Below, piece after piece: positions 1 through 8,945 of a stretch of 54,993 bases of DNA (position 1 is its first letter; every line of letters starts with the position of its first letter). The translations under genes were made by a program, and so were the position numbers. The notes under the pieces were generated by a model, which was not told where the DNA came from, did not search any database, and saw only the letters and a program-made list of their open reading frames with translations. Source of the stretch: Eubacteriales bacterium (lineage in GTDB: Bacteria; Bacillota; Clostridia; Christensenellales; Aristaeellaceae). The stretch spans positions 1 to 54,993 of the forward strand of contig JAQUWD010000022.1 in NCBI GenBank assembly GCA_028693055.1, given 5' to 3'.

Positions 1-2664
1 GGCGCGATTCGAGATCCTCTCTCCGGGCGCACCTATGTGTACCAAGCCATGAGGGTTACCGGCGCAGCCGACCCCTTGAAGCCCGTAGCCGAAACCATGA
101 AGGGCAAGCTGCCCCAGCGCAAGCTGGTCACCACAGCCGCCGCGGGGTACAGCGCCTACGGCAACCAAATCGGCCTTGCCACCGGGCTGGTAGACGAGAT
201 GTACCATCCGGGCTACGCCGCCAAACGCCTTGAAATCGGCGCGGTGGTGGGCGCGGCTCCCGAACAGAATATTCGCCGGGAATGCCCCGTAGCCGGAGAC
301 GTAATCGTGCTGCTGGGCGGACGCACGGGGCGGGACGGCTGCGGCGGCGCCACAGGCAGCTCCAAAAGCCACAAGCTTTCCAGCATTGAAACCTGCGGCG
401 CAGAGGTGCAAAAGGGCAACCCCGTGGTGGAGCGCAAGCTGCAACGGCTTTTCCGGGAGGAAAGGGTCACCCGGCTTATCAAGCGCTGCAACGATTTTGG
501 CGCAGGCGGCGTAAGCGTTGCCATTGGCGAGCTTGCCGACGGTCTGCGCATCGACCTTGACAAGGTACCCAAGAAATATGAAGGCCTCGACGGCACGGAA
601 CTAGCCATCTCCGAAAGTCAGGAGCGGATGGCTGTGGTTGTGACTCCCGAGGACGCAGAGCGATTCATAGCCTACGCCAACGAGGAAAATTTGGAAGCCA
701 CCGCCGTGGCTGTGGTAACGGAGGAGCCCCGTCTGCGTATGAGCTGGAAGGGCAAGGTCATTGTCGACCTGTCCCGGGAGTTTCTGAACAGCAACGGCGC
801 AGAAAAGCATACCAACGTAACGGTAGCGAACGACGGCGTGAAAAACGTAGCCTTTGCCGGAGCTACCGTAGCGGAAAAACTGACCGCCATGGTTTCCGAT
901 TTAAACATCTGCTCCAAAAAGGGATTATCCGAGCGATTTGATTCCACCATCGGCGCGGGTACGGTGCTGATGCCCTTTGGCGGCAAGCATCAATTAACGC
1001 CTGTGCAGACCATGGTCGCCAAGCTGCCTGTGCTTCACGGGCAGACTAAGACCGTCAGCGGCATGAGCTACGGCTTCCATCCGCAGGTCATGGAGCAAAG
1101 TCCCTACGAGGGCGCATACCTAAGCGTGGTGGAAAGCCTGCAAAAGCTGGGAGCGGCGGGCTTTGATACCACAAAGGCCTACCTGACCTTTCAGGAGTAT
1201 TTTGAACGCATGACCTCCGATGCCACACGCTGGGGCAAGCCCTTCGCGGCGCTGCTGGGCGCGCTGGACGCGCAGCTGGATTACGGCGTAGCGGCTATCG
1301 GCGGCAAAGACAGCATGAGCGGCACCTTTGAGGATTTGGACGTGCCGCCCACCTTGGTCAGCTTTGCCATCGCACCGGGCGAAAGCGGAAACGTAATTTC
1401 GCCTGAATTGAAGGCGGCGGGGCATTCTCTGCGCCTATTAACCGCCGACCCCTTTGACGCGCAGGCTGTGATGCAGAATCTAGCGGCGCTCTATACCGCC
1501 ATTCAGGAGAAAAAGGTACTGTCCGCATGGGCGCTAGGCTTGGGCGGCATTGCTGAGGCTGTGTTTAAAATGGCGCTAGGCAACGGCGTTGGAGCGAAGC
1601 TGGACGATACCGGCGATCTCTTTGCCCAAAGCTTTGGCAGTATTATGCTGGAGGTCGCAGACGGCTGCGAACTAGGTAAAAAAATAGGCGAAACGATTGA
1701 GGATTACTCGCTGGTGCTCAATGGCGAAGCCTTTGCACTAAGCCCCTTGCAGGAGCTCTACGAAGGAAAGCTGGATAAGGTATTCCCCTATCGACAGGAG
1801 GGCGAAAAGGTTGCTGCCGTCACTGCCGCCGCCAAGGGCTGGGCAAAGCCCGCCGTCCTTACGAAAAAGCCCATGGCATTCATTCCCGCCTTCCCCGGTA
1901 CCAACTGCGAGGTGGATACGGCTCGCGCACTGGAACGGGCAGGCGCGGAGCCTCGCGTGCTGCTGATTAACAACCTGACCCCTGCCGCCATCGGCGAAAG
2001 CCTTCAGGAGGCGGTGAAGCTCATCGGGCAAAGCCAAATGATCGTACTGCCCGGCGGCTTCTCCGGCGGCGACGAGCCGGACGGCTCCGCCAAATTCATC
2101 ACCGCCTTCTTCCGCAGCCCCGCCATGAAGGATGCGGTTCACGAGCTGCTTAAAGACCGAGACGGATTGATGCTAGGCATCTGCAACGGCTTCCAGGCGC
2201 TGGTGAAGCTGGGCTTGGTACCCTTTGGAGAAATCGTGGATACCGACGAAGCATGCCCCACCTTGACCTTCAACACCATCGGCAGACACCAAAGCATGCT
2301 GGTGCGTACCCGCATCGCCAGCAACAAAAGCCCGTGGCTCCAGCTATGCAAGCCCGGGGATATCCACACCGTAGCCATCTCCCATGGCGAGGGACGCTTT
2401 GTGGCAAACGAAAGCACCTTGGAAAGCTTAAAGCTCCACGGCCAGATCGCCACCCAATACGTTGACTTGGAGGGCAACCCCACCATGGAGCTAAGCTATA
2501 ATCCCAACGGTTCAGTGCTGGCAGTGGAGGGCATCACCAGCCCCGACGGACGGATCCTTGGCAAGATGGGTCACAGCGAACGCAACGGCTTTGACCTATA
2601 CAAAAACGTGGAGGGTGATAAGTTCCAGCCCCTCTTTGAGGGCGGCGTGCGCTATTTCGCTTAA
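1..2664 (+). CDS. purL: Phosphoribosylformylglycinamidine synthase, 5'-truncated by window edge
   Basis: This enzyme converts FGAR to FGAM with glutamine and ATP in de novo purine synthesis. The frame is open from base 1 (GAIRDPLSGR, then VYQAMRVTGAADP), so the gene starts before the window; the GTG at 37 is internal. It is the long single-chain form. The synthetase half carries the GAGGVSVAIGELADG segment and the repeat with YGVAAIGGKDSMSGTFED. The C-terminal class I glutamine amidotransferase domain begins near PMAFIPAFPGTNCEVDTA and has the nucleophile Cys in GICNGFQALVKLG and His in AISHGEGRF. The stop overlaps the stop of the convergent DUF4097 gene by four bases (TTAA), leaving no room for a terminator. 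The family assignment is secure. Confidence 0.97.
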   Translation, partial: GAIRDPLSGRTYVYQAMRVTGAADPLKPVAETMKGKLPQRKLVTTAAAGYSAYGNQIGLATGLVDEMYHPGYAAKRLEIGAVVGAAPEQNIRRECPVAGDVIVLLGGRTGRDGCGGATGSSKSHKLSSIETCGAEVQKGNPVVERKLQRLFREERVTRLIKRCNDFGAGGVSVAIGELADGLRIDLDKVPKKYEGLDGTELAISESQERMAVVVTPEDAERFIAYANEENLEATAVAVVTEEPRLRMSWKGKVIVDLSREFLNSNGAEKHTNVTVANDGVKNVAFAGATVAEKLTAMVSDLNICSKKGLSERFDSTIGAGTVLMPFGGKHQLTPVQTMVAKLPVLHGQTKTVSGMSYGFHPQVMEQSPYEGAYLSVVESLQKLGAAGFDTTKAYLTFQEYFERMTSDATRWGKPFAALLGALDAQLDYGVAAIGGKDSMSGTFEDLDVPPTLVSFAIAPGESGNVISPELKAAGHSLRLLTADPFDAQAVMQNLAALYTAIQEKKVLSAWALGLGGIAEAVFKMALGNGVGAKLDDTGDLFAQSFGSIMLEVADGCELGKKIGETIEDYSLVLNGEAFALSPLQELYEGKLDKVFPYRQEGEKVAAVTAAAKGWAKPAVLTKKPMAFIPAFPGTNCEVDTARALERAGAEPRVLLINNLTPAAIGESLQEAVKLIGQSQMIVLPGGFSGGDEPDGSAKFITAFFRSPAMKDAVHELLKDRDGLMLGICNGFQALVKLGLVPFGEIVDTDEACPTLTFNTIGRHQSMLVRTRIASNKSPWLQLCKPGDIHTVAISHGEGRFVANESTLESLKLHGQIATQYVDLEGNPTMELSYNPNGSVLAVEGITSPDGRILGKMGHSERNGFDLYKNVEGDKFQPLFEGGVRYFA

Positions 2665-3698
2665 AAGGCACGCAGCTCCACGTTGCCGGAGACGCTCTGC
2701 CCTCTGACTGTTACAACGTCCCCCACGCTCTGCTCAAAATCATTCCGCACATGGCCGGAAACGGAGGAAGCGGACAGCCGTACAGGGGTGCCTGTCGGCA
2801 GCTCCAAGCGAATATTACCGCTGGTGCTGCTCAGGTTCATTCGAGCGTCCGCTTGAGAAACCCGCCGAACCTTCACATTGCCGCTGACAGATTCTATTTT
2901 GCTGTCGGCGGCATTTGTGGTTGCGTCAATTTCACCGCTGACCGAATGGATAGCAAGCGCGTCACACTCCCCCGCATATTCAACATCGCCGCTGACTGCC
3001 TTCAAGCGGAGGTTTTCCCCGTCCAACCGCGCCGTCAATTCACCGCTGGCGGTAGAAAGCGTTGCGTTCTCCACTTTGGTGGGAGAGGAAATCTCCAGCT
3101 CGCCGCTCATGGTTTGGACGCTTATATCGCCAATCAGCTTCACGCCGGCAGATTCCACATCTCCGCTCATGGTGTTCACCTTCAGGGACAGGGACGCACT
3201 CTGGGGCGCCAGCACCCGCACCTCCCCCTTATGGCTGGAAAAAGAAAACAAACGCTGCCACCAGCTGCCGCTACCAAAAATCGACGGCTGGGCGATGGTC
3301 AGCCGTCCGTCGGACAAGCTTACCTCCAGCTCCTGATCGTCATCCCGCTCATAGAGCACCGTTATTTCCGTACCTTCACAGGCTTCAATGGTCAGGTCGT
3401 CGTCCCGCAGATCGCATTTCAGCTCCCGTATCTCCGAGGCGGGGTAATGGTAGCGATTCTTGCCGTCCTCTGGAGCCGCTTTGGCTTCGCGGGGATAGTC
3501 CGCCAGTATTTCATCCATGCCCTTAAGGCTTTCCATTACGCTGGCGATAGCCTCATCCTCGGTTTTACCGCTACTGGTTAAGTCGTTAAAGCGCTCCTGC
3601 GCGTTGGCCAGCAGCTCGGTTTTCATGGCCTCGGTTTCAGCGTTCATCTCAATACCCGCAAATACCGCGTTTACAATCTTTTCCACCGTTAGGTTCAT
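2661..3698 (-). CDS. DUF4097 family beta-strand repeat protein
   Basis: A protein of 345 residues. The N-terminal ~90 residues are an acidic helical segment (MNLTVEKIVNAVFAGIEMNA onward) of the kind found in PadR-linked partners. The rest is a run of short beta repeats with recurring S-V-S-G and M-S-G motifs (TMSGDVES, TMSGELEI, SVSGEIDA, SVSGNVKV, SVSGHVRN), typical of the DUF4097/adhesin-like right-handed beta fold. No signal peptide or membrane segment is visible. The ATG at 3698 has GGAGGG seven bases upstream and overlaps the padR stop as ATGA, so translation is probably coupled; a longer reading frame starting 16 codons upstream lies inside padR. Molecular function is unknown; the pairing with PadR is common in Firmicutes and suggests an envelope-stress type regulon (inference). 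Confidence 0.85.
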   Translation of the reverse strand: MNLTVEKIVNAVFAGIEMNAETEAMKTELLANAQERFNDLTSSGKTEDEAIASVMESLKGMDEILADYPREAKAAPEDGKNRYHYPASEIRELKCDLRDDDLTIEACEGTEITVLYERDDDQELEVSLSDGRLTIAQPSIFGSGSWWQRLFSFSSHKGEVRVLAPQSASLSLKVNTMSGDVESAGVKLIGDISVQTMSGELEISSPTKVENATLSTASGELTARLDGENLRLKAVSGDVEYAGECDALAIHSVSGEIDATTNAADSKIESVSGNVKVRRVSQADARMNLSSTSGNIRLELPTGTPVRLSASSVSGHVRNDFEQSVGDVVTVRGQSVSGNVELRAF

Positions 3699-4027
3699 AA
3701 CGATCCCTCCAATAAATGATTCAGTAGCGTTTTGGTTTGTTCCCATTGGAGCCGTTCCTTTTCAAGCCTTGCCGCGCCTTCGCCGGTCAGGGTGTAGTAG
3801 CGCCGTCTAGCCCCGCTTTGCTCGTCGCCCCAATAGGAGGAAATGTACCCGCCCTGCTCCAGTCGGCGAAAGGCGGTGTAAAGCGTGGCTTCCTTTAGCT
3901 CACAGCCGCCGTCCGTCAAAGCGCTGATTTCCCGATTGATTAGGTAGCCGTAGCTGTCCCCATGCTGTAAGCGGCTCAAGATGATAGCCTCCGTATAGCC
4001 GCGCAGCAGATCCGCGTTTAGCTGCAA
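3695..4027 (-). CDS. PadR family transcriptional regulator
   Basis: A winged-helix repressor of 110 residues. The N-terminal helix, ILSRLQHGDSYGYLINREIS, then ELKEATLYTAFRRLEQGGYI and the wing with RRRYYTLTGEGAARL are the PadR hallmarks. The C-terminal helix is short, as in the small PadR-s2 class that dimerises through it. It is first in a two-gene operon with the DUF4097 protein (ATGA overlap). Its promoter carries a palindrome over the -10 box, so autorepression is likely. Effector unknown. Confidence 0.93.
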   Translation of the reverse strand: MQLNADLLRGYTEAIILSRLQHGDSYGYLINREISALTDGGCELKEATLYTAFRRLEQGGYISSYWGDEQSGARRRYYTLTGEGAARLEKERLQWEQTKTLLNHLLEGSL

Positions 4028-4048
4028 GTTATCCTCACCTCAAAATGC

Positions 4049-4077
4049 ATTGTACTACTAAGTACATCGTCTGTCAA
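4049..4077 (-). promoter_or_regulatory. Promoter of the padR operon
   Basis: On the minus strand TTGACA (4077-4072), a 17-base spacer and TACAAT (4054-4049) make a near-perfect vegetative promoter 22 bases before the padR start. Confidence 0.85.
4051..4066. promoter_or_regulatory. Candidate PadR operator
   Basis: A 16-base inverted repeat, TGTACT-ACTA-AGTACA, overlaps the -10 box of the padR promoter. PadR proteins bind dyads of the type ATGT-N-ACAT, so this fits an autoregulatory operator. Binding itself is inferred. Confidence 0.7.
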
Positions 4078-4132
4078 TGTATATCGTCTATGTTTAATTC
4101 AATTCTAATATAAAATCAGGAATCGTCTCTTC

Positions 4133-4161
4133 TTGAATATAGACTGATGTTTTTATATAAT
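4133..4161 (+). promoter_or_regulatory. Promoter of the LytTR two-component operon
   Basis: TTGAAT (4133-4138), 17 bases, TATAAT (4156-4161). It leaves a leader of roughly 215 bases before the chosen start of the response regulator. Confidence 0.75.
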
Positions 4162-4383
4162 GTAAACTCCCTTTAACTAGCCAGACCGATGGACGGTATC
4201 ATCGACAATATCGCCATTCGGGAAGCGCACCATAAATGGAGCGTATCAGAGCGTCTCGTCATGCAATACGGTTCGGTGAGGCGTATTTCCGGGTTAACTC
4301 GCTTCGGACGCTGGTGCGTTATTCCCCATTATGCGAAAATGCCAAACCGTCCCAAAGAAAACGGAGAAAGAAGCCTAGCGATA

Positions 4384-5103
4384 ATGTTGAGAATTGCTGT
4401 CTGTGACGATGAGCAAAGCCATCTGCATGATGTAAAGTGTATGCTGGACGAATACGGCGCAACGCACGGCATTGAGCTGGTTGTGTCCATCTTTTCGCTA
4501 CCCTTCGATTTGGCAGAGTGTATGGAAGCAGGCGTGGAGTTTGGCCTCTATCTGCTGGATGTGTATATGCCCGGCATGACCGGGATTACATTGGCGCAGC
4601 AGCTTCGTAGAAGCGGTATCAATACGCCAATTATTTTTCTCACAACCTCCAAGGAGCACGCGCTAGAAGCATTTGGCGTTGGTGCAGTGGGGTATCTTTT
4701 AAAACCCTTTGAGAGAAAAGATTTTTTCAAGACGCTTGATTCAATAATAGACCGATGCGAGCCGGAACGTCGTCGAAGCATTCTGTTGAAGGTCAATAAC
4801 GAGATGCGTAGAGTGGCAGTACGTGAAATTCTCTACTGCGAAGCGAATAAAAACATTCAGCAAATTACTTTGGCAAACGGAGAGGTTCTGCAGGTGCGCA
4901 TGACGGTCAGTGAGCTATTTGCGATTCTTTCGCCTTCCAAAAACTTCATTCGTTGTGGCGCCGCCTATATTTTGAATCTGACAAAGATCAGACGGCTGAA
5001 ACCAAAATCAGCGTTATTGACTAATGATACCGAAATTCCAATTCCTCGCGGCGCATACGCGGAGCTAAAGACCGCATATTACGATTTTTTCTGTGAAAGG
5101 TAG
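4384..5103 (+). CDS. LytTR-family response regulator (AgrA-like)
   Basis: A cytoplasmic DNA-binding response regulator of 239 residues. The receiver domain starts MLRIAVCDDEQS with the acidic pair, has the phospho-acceptor Asp in LLDVYMPG, the switch Thr in IIFLTTS and the Lys in YLLKPFERKD. The C-terminal LytTR domain spans about 140-235 (EILYCEANKNIQQ, FIRCGAAYILNLTKIRRL). The ATG at 4384 is chosen because the receiver fold begins there; the frame is open 65 codons further upstream but that part has no domain similarity. A GGAG lies 17 bases upstream, so the Shine-Dalgarno is weak. It is followed nine bases later by its kinase. Target genes are not evident in the window. Confidence 0.88.
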   Translation: MLRIAVCDDEQSHLHDVKCMLDEYGATHGIELVVSIFSLPFDLAECMEAGVEFGLYLLDVYMPGMTGITLAQQLRRSGINTPIIFLTTSKEHALEAFGVGAVGYLLKPFERKDFFKTLDSIIDRCEPERRRSILLKVNNEMRRVAVREILYCEANKNIQQITLANGEVLQVRMTVSELFAILSPSKNFIRCGAAYILNLTKIRRLKPKSALLTNDTEIPIPRGAYAELKTAYYDFFCER

Positions 5104-5112
5104 ACAGACACT

Positions 5113-6378
5113 ATGTGGATCGCACTAATAGATACTGCGCTGACTTTTTCCTCTCACGCTATCGCGGCAACCCATCTGGCTCCGCTCAAGCACGGAAAGA
5201 AATGGGACTATTTATTTTGGATTGTATGGGCGGCGCTATTCACCGCTTTTTCCACCTTTGCACCGTCCCTTCGCAGCGGCAGTCCCGCACTCAGCATCGC
5301 TGCGTTTACGCTTGCGTGCCTAGCTCATGTGGCACTGTATTTCTTTACCACCACCGGAAGTGTTGGCGAGCGTTTTTTCCTCCTATTAAGCTATGCGGCA
5401 TTCTTTACCGCCTGTTGCGCTGTAGCGCAGCTCCTGCAGGTGTTTTTCCTGCCCGAAAATGACTGGCTATATCTTCTGGCTTACGGCACGGTGCTTTCTG
5501 CAATGCTGTGGATTTTCCTAGGCCAGTTTCTGCCGGTGTTTCGTGAATCAGCACGATACGTTGGCCAGACATGGCGCATTTTATCGCTGCTGATGGTTCT
5601 GTTCACGCTGGCGCTTATGACATGGTTCGTTTTTCCTTCTCATATTACTGATTTTACATTCGCCCAAACGACGGGGCTTCTCATATTGGTTTTGGTGATG
5701 TTCACAACCTATGCGGTTATTTTTATTTGCATCCGCAATATCGCTGTGGCAGAATGCGCCAAGCAGACGGAGATGCGGCTGGAGCTGCTCATCACGCAGG
5801 TGCAAGCGCAGGCACAGGCTACGGACGAGGCACGCCGTGCTCGGCATGATCTGCGTCACCACAACCAGACGCTTCTGCATCTTGCCGAACAGAACAACAC
5901 GGAGGAGATTGTTCGCTATCTACGCGGGGTGACCGCTTTGGAAAAAACTGCCGCAATGACTTGGTGCGAAAATGATACCCTAAACAGTATTCTCTCTGTC
6001 TATGCAGGAAAGGCTGCCGCCGCCGGTGTGAAAACCGACATTCTGGCGCAGGCGGAAAGTGAGCTTCCGATTTGTCCTGCGGAGTTAGTCACCATTGTGG
6101 CGAATCTGCTAGAAAATGCCGTTCATGGCGCTGCGGCTTCCGCTGCTGCCGAGCCGTTTGTCCGACTGCGGGTTTATCCGAAGGCTGACAAACTGGTGGT
6201 TCGTGTGGAAAACACCTGCAAGAATAAATTGAATTACCCCGAGGGCTTCCCAGCCGAAAAATATAGCGTGGGACTTTTAAGTGTGCAGCAAGCTGTCACC
6301 GCCCATGATGGAGAGCTATTCCTCACCGCACAGAACGGCATATTTACCGTGCTTGTACTGCTGAACTTGGTTCCGTAA
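5113..6378 (+). CDS. GHKL sensor histidine kinase (AgrC-like)
   Basis: A membrane sensor kinase of 421 residues paired with the preceding LytTR regulator. The first ~205 residues hold about six hydrophobic segments (for example LLFWIVWAALFTAF and LLILVLVMFTTYAVIFICI). A short helix leads to the dimerisation segment with the phospho-acceptor region RRARHDLRHHNQTLLHL. The ATPase domain of the HATPase_c_5 type has the N box NLLENAVHGA and a G-rich segment KYSVGLLSVQQAV. The layout matches AgrC/VirS kinases that sense peptides, but no AgrB/AgrD pair is nearby, so the ligand is unknown. Confidence 0.88.
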   Translation: MWIALIDTALTFSSHAIAATHLAPLKHGKKWDYLFWIVWAALFTAFSTFAPSLRSGSPALSIAAFTLACLAHVALYFFTTTGSVGERFFLLLSYAAFFTACCAVAQLLQVFFLPENDWLYLLAYGTVLSAMLWIFLGQFLPVFRESARYVGQTWRILSLLMVLFTLALMTWFVFPSHITDFTFAQTTGLLILVLVMFTTYAVIFICIRNIAVAECAKQTEMRLELLITQVQAQAQATDEARRARHDLRHHNQTLLHLAEQNNTEEIVRYLRGVTALEKTAAMTWCENDTLNSILSVYAGKAAAAGVKTDILAQAESELPICPAELVTIVANLLENAVHGAAASAAAEPFVRLRVYPKADKLVVRVENTCKNKLNYPEGFPAEKYSVGLLSVQQAVTAHDGELFLTAQNGIFTVLVLLNLVP

Positions 6379-6421
6379 TGTAAAAAGTGCGATTCATCCC
6401 GAAAAAACGACAATTTATCTC

Positions 6422-6450
6422 AAAATCCGCCCAACCAGTCGGATTTTTTT
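6422..6450 (+). terminator. Terminator of the two-component operon
   Basis: An 8-bp stem (AAAATCCG / CGGATTTT) with a ten-base loop runs into seven T residues, 44 bases after the kinase stop. Confidence 0.75.
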
Positions 6451-6477
6451 GTATTACTAATAGGCAAAGGGGGTAAA

Positions 6478-6510
6478 ATGATGAAATCTTCGGAGGTTCA
6501 GAACAAATGA
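6478..6510 (+). CDS. Ten-codon mini-ORF coupled to the next gene (tentative)
   Basis: ATGATGAAATCTTCG... encodes MMKSSEVQNK. It follows a strong AAAGGGGG at 6468-6474 and its stop overlaps the start of the next frame as ATGA. It may be a leader peptide that couples translation, or just a strong Shine-Dalgarno near a chance ATG. Confidence 0.3.
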   Translation: MMKSSEVQNK

Positions 6511-6779
6511 GAGAAGCTGAAATCGACTTTTCCTGTAGCTGTCGGCGCTGCCTGAATAAAAAATATCATCTGCATCTGAAACCTTCCGATTGTTTATATC
6601 AGTGGTATCCGGGGCAGTGCAGCCTATGCGGAGAACCGCGCAATATCGTGGCGAGCGTTCGGTGGTCGCGCCGCTGGAAGCTGTGGTTCGCCAGAAAGCC
6701 AAAAGGGTCGAAGCAGTCCTTTTTCGCTCAAAACTGCCCAACTGATTCACCTCTTGACATCCCGCCAAAACCGCGTTAA
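6507..6779 (+). CDS. Small cysteine-rich protein, possible zinc ribbon
   Basis: A predicted protein of 90 residues that I do not recognise. The N-terminal half has cysteine pairs CSCRRC (residues 10-15) and CSLCGEP (around 34-40), plus Cys 29, which resembles a small zinc-binding fold. The C-terminal half is basic (RWSRRWKLWFARKPKG). GGAGG stands 11 bases before the ATG. The thrS promoter lies inside its last codons (6754-6782). It sits alone between a terminator and the T-box leader; no function can be assigned. Confidence 0.5.
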   Translation: MREAEIDFSCSCRRCLNKKYHLHLKPSDCLYQWYPGQCSLCGEPRNIVASVRWSRRWKLWFARKPKGSKQSFFAQNCPTDSPLDIPPKPR

Positions 6780-6782
6780 AAT
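6754..6782 (+). promoter_or_regulatory. Promoter of the thrS T-box transcript
   Basis: TTGACA (6754-6759), 17 bases, TAAAAT (6777-6782), a few bases before the T-box leader begins. Confidence 0.8.
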
Positions 6783-6789
6783 TGGTTCA

Positions 6790-7002
6790 TCCTAAGGAAT
6801 GACGTGGGACACGCCTTGCCCACACCGCCGCTAAAGAGAGGGTACGCCGCTGGCTGAAAGCGTCCCGGAAGCGAATGCAGGGTACCGCCCATCGACCGGG
6901 ATCGCGTGCGCGCGATATAGCGCGTCCTAATGAAGCGCCAAGCAGGGTGGAACCGCGGATGAAATCATTCGCCCCTACGACAACCATCGTGGGGGCTTTT
7001 TT
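6790..7002 (+). ncRNA. T-box leader of thrS
   Basis: The leader shows the diagnostic T-box sequence AGCAGGGTGGAACCGCG at 6941-6957, a stem I with AGAGAG near 6835 and the GGCTGAAAG distal region, and an intrinsic terminator ahead of the gene. Uncharged tRNA pairs with the specifier and, through its NCCA end, with the T-box to prevent termination. ACC at 6884-6886 (in GGTACCGCC) is a plausible threonine specifier, consistent with the downstream gene; the exact specifier loop was not folded. Confidence 0.92.
6971..7002 (+). terminator. T-box regulatory terminator
   Basis: GCCCCTACGA pairs with TCGTGGGGGC over a short loop, followed by six T residues; the competing antiterminator would use the T-box just upstream. 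Confidence 0.85.
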
Positions 7003-7031
7003 GTACCCCCAAAGCAGAAGGAGGAATCCCA

Positions 7032-8936
7032 ATGATCATTACCTTAAAGGACGGACAACGGGAATTTGAAAACGGCATGAATGCGCTGGACATCGCCGGA
7101 CAGCTAAGCCAAGACCTGAAAAAGCAAGCCATCTGCGCTAGGGTGGACGGAGAAATTGTAGAGCTGGTAAAGCCCATCGATCATGACTGCACGCTGGAAA
7201 TTCTCACCTTTGCCGACGACGACGCCAAGCGGGTGCTGCGGCACACCGCCAGCCATGTACTGGCTCAAGCCGTTAAAAAGCTAAAGCCCGAAGCCAAGCT
7301 GGCCATCGGCCCTGCCATCGACAACGGCTTTTACTACGATTTCGATGTGGAGGAGCCCTTCACCCCCGAATTCCTCAAGGAAGTCGAGAAGGAAATGACC
7401 CGCATCGTAAAGAAAAATGATCGGCTGGAGCGCTTTGAGCTGCCCCGCGCCGAGGCCATCAAGTTTATGGAGGAGAAGGGCGAGCCCTACAAGGTGGAGC
7501 TGATTCGTGACCTGCCCGAGGACGCGGCTCTGTCCTTCTACAAGCAAGGCGATTTCACCGACCTGTGTGCGGGCCCTCACGTGCCCTCCACCGGCAAGGT
7601 GAAGGCCTTCAAGCTTACTTCTATCGCCGGAGCCTATTGGCGCGGCAATGAAAAGAATAAGATGCTACAGCGTATCTACGGCACTGCCTTCACCGATAAG
7701 GCGGAGCTGGACGCGTATCTCGCCATGATCGAGGAAGCCAAGAAGCGGGATCACCGCAAGCTAGGCCGTGACCTTGACCTGTTCGACATCCGGGACGAGG
7801 GCCCGGGCTTCCCCTTCTTCTACCCCAAGGGAATGATCCTTCGCAACCTGTTGGAGGACTATTGGCGGCAGATTCACCGGGAAGCCGGGTACGAGGAAAT
7901 CAAGACCCCCATTATGCTCAACCGCGCCCTGTGGGAACGCTCCGGCCATTGGGATCATTATAAAGAAAACATGTACACCACCAAGATCGACGATCAGGAC
8001 TTCGCCATCAAGCCTATGAACTGCCCCGGCGGCATTCTGGTCTATCAGCGCAAGCCTTGGAGCTATCGCGATTTGCCTATGCGTAGCGGCGAGCTGGGCT
8101 TGGTGCACCGCCACGAGCTTTCCGGCGCGCTACACGGCCTGATGCGGGTGCGCTGCTTTACCCAGGACGATGCTCACATCTTCATGACCAACGAGCAGAT
8201 TCGGGATGAAATCAAGGGCGTTTATCATTTGATCGACAAGGTATATTCCACCTTCGGCTTCCCCTATGCGGTGGAATTGTCCACTCGGCCCGAAAATTCC
8301 ATCGGCACCGACGAAATGTGGAAGCTGGCTACCGAGGGCTTACAGGGCGCGCTGGATGATTTGAAGGTACCCTACACCATCAACGAGGGAGACGGCGCGT
8401 TCTACGGCCCCAAGATCGACTTCCACCTGCGGGATTGCTTAGGACGTACTTGGCAGTGCGGCACCATTCAGCTGGACATGAACCTGCCAGAGCGCTTTGA
8501 CATGACCTATACCGGCGCGGACGGCGAGAAGCATCGCCCTGTAATGATTCACCGGGTTGTGCTGGGCTCGATCGAGCGCTTTATCGGCATCTTAACCGAG
8601 CATTTCGGCGGTGCGTTCCCCCTGTGGCTGGCTCCCGTACAGGCAAAAATCCTGACCATTACCGACCGCAGCGATGCGATGGCCAAGGAGCTGCAGCAGA
8701 AGCTGGAAGCGGTAGGCATCCGCACGGAGCTGGATTTACGCAATGAAAAAATCGGCTTCAAGGTACGCGAAGCGCAGATGATGAAGATCCCCTACATGCT
8801 GGTGTTGGGTGACAAGGAAGTGGAGGATCAGGTAGTCAACGTCCGTACCCGCAAGGGCGAAACCCTCGGCAATATGACGATCGACGAATTGATCGCCAAA
8901 TTGAAGGACGAGGTCGCCACCAAAGCCATAGATTAA
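7032..8936 (+). CDS. thrS: Threonyl-tRNA synthetase
   Basis: Charges tRNA-Thr in the cytoplasm. The 634 residues are the standard length. In order: TGS domain (MIITLKDGQREFENGMNALD), the SAD editing domain with HTASHVLAQAVKKL and the later CAGPHVPSTG metal site, the class II catalytic core (MNCPGGILVYQ, GLMRVRCFTQDDAHIF, GAFYGPKIDFHLRD, HRVVLGSIERFIGILTEHF), and the anticodon-binding domain (WLAPVQAKILTITDR onward). AAGGAGG precedes the ATG at the expected distance. Expression is controlled by the T-box leader. Confidence 0.98.
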   Translation: MIITLKDGQREFENGMNALDIAGQLSQDLKKQAICARVDGEIVELVKPIDHDCTLEILTFADDDAKRVLRHTASHVLAQAVKKLKPEAKLAIGPAIDNGFYYDFDVEEPFTPEFLKEVEKEMTRIVKKNDRLERFELPRAEAIKFMEEKGEPYKVELIRDLPEDAALSFYKQGDFTDLCAGPHVPSTGKVKAFKLTSIAGAYWRGNEKNKMLQRIYGTAFTDKAELDAYLAMIEEAKKRDHRKLGRDLDLFDIRDEGPGFPFFYPKGMILRNLLEDYWRQIHREAGYEEIKTPIMLNRALWERSGHWDHYKENMYTTKIDDQDFAIKPMNCPGGILVYQRKPWSYRDLPMRSGELGLVHRHELSGALHGLMRVRCFTQDDAHIFMTNEQIRDEIKGVYHLIDKVYSTFGFPYAVELSTRPENSIGTDEMWKLATEGLQGALDDLKVPYTINEGDGAFYGPKIDFHLRDCLGRTWQCGTIQLDMNLPERFDMTYTGADGEKHRPVMIHRVVLGSIERFIGILTEHFGGAFPLWLAPVQAKILTITDRSDAMAKELQQKLEAVGIRTELDLRNEKIGFKVREAQMMKIPYMLVLGDKEVEDQVVNVRTRKGETLGNMTIDELIAKLKDEVATKAID

Positions 8937-8945
8937 ACCATACTT

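Noticed and set aside
213..608. Long antisense reading frames within purL, thrS, glyS, glnN and the ATPase gene
   Set aside because: They mirror strong coding sequences in a GC-rich codon pattern, lack ribosome sites and show no family resemblance.
4189..4383. 65-codon N-terminal extension of the response regulator
   Set aside because: It has no domain similarity and the receiver fold starts cleanly at 4384; treated as leader.
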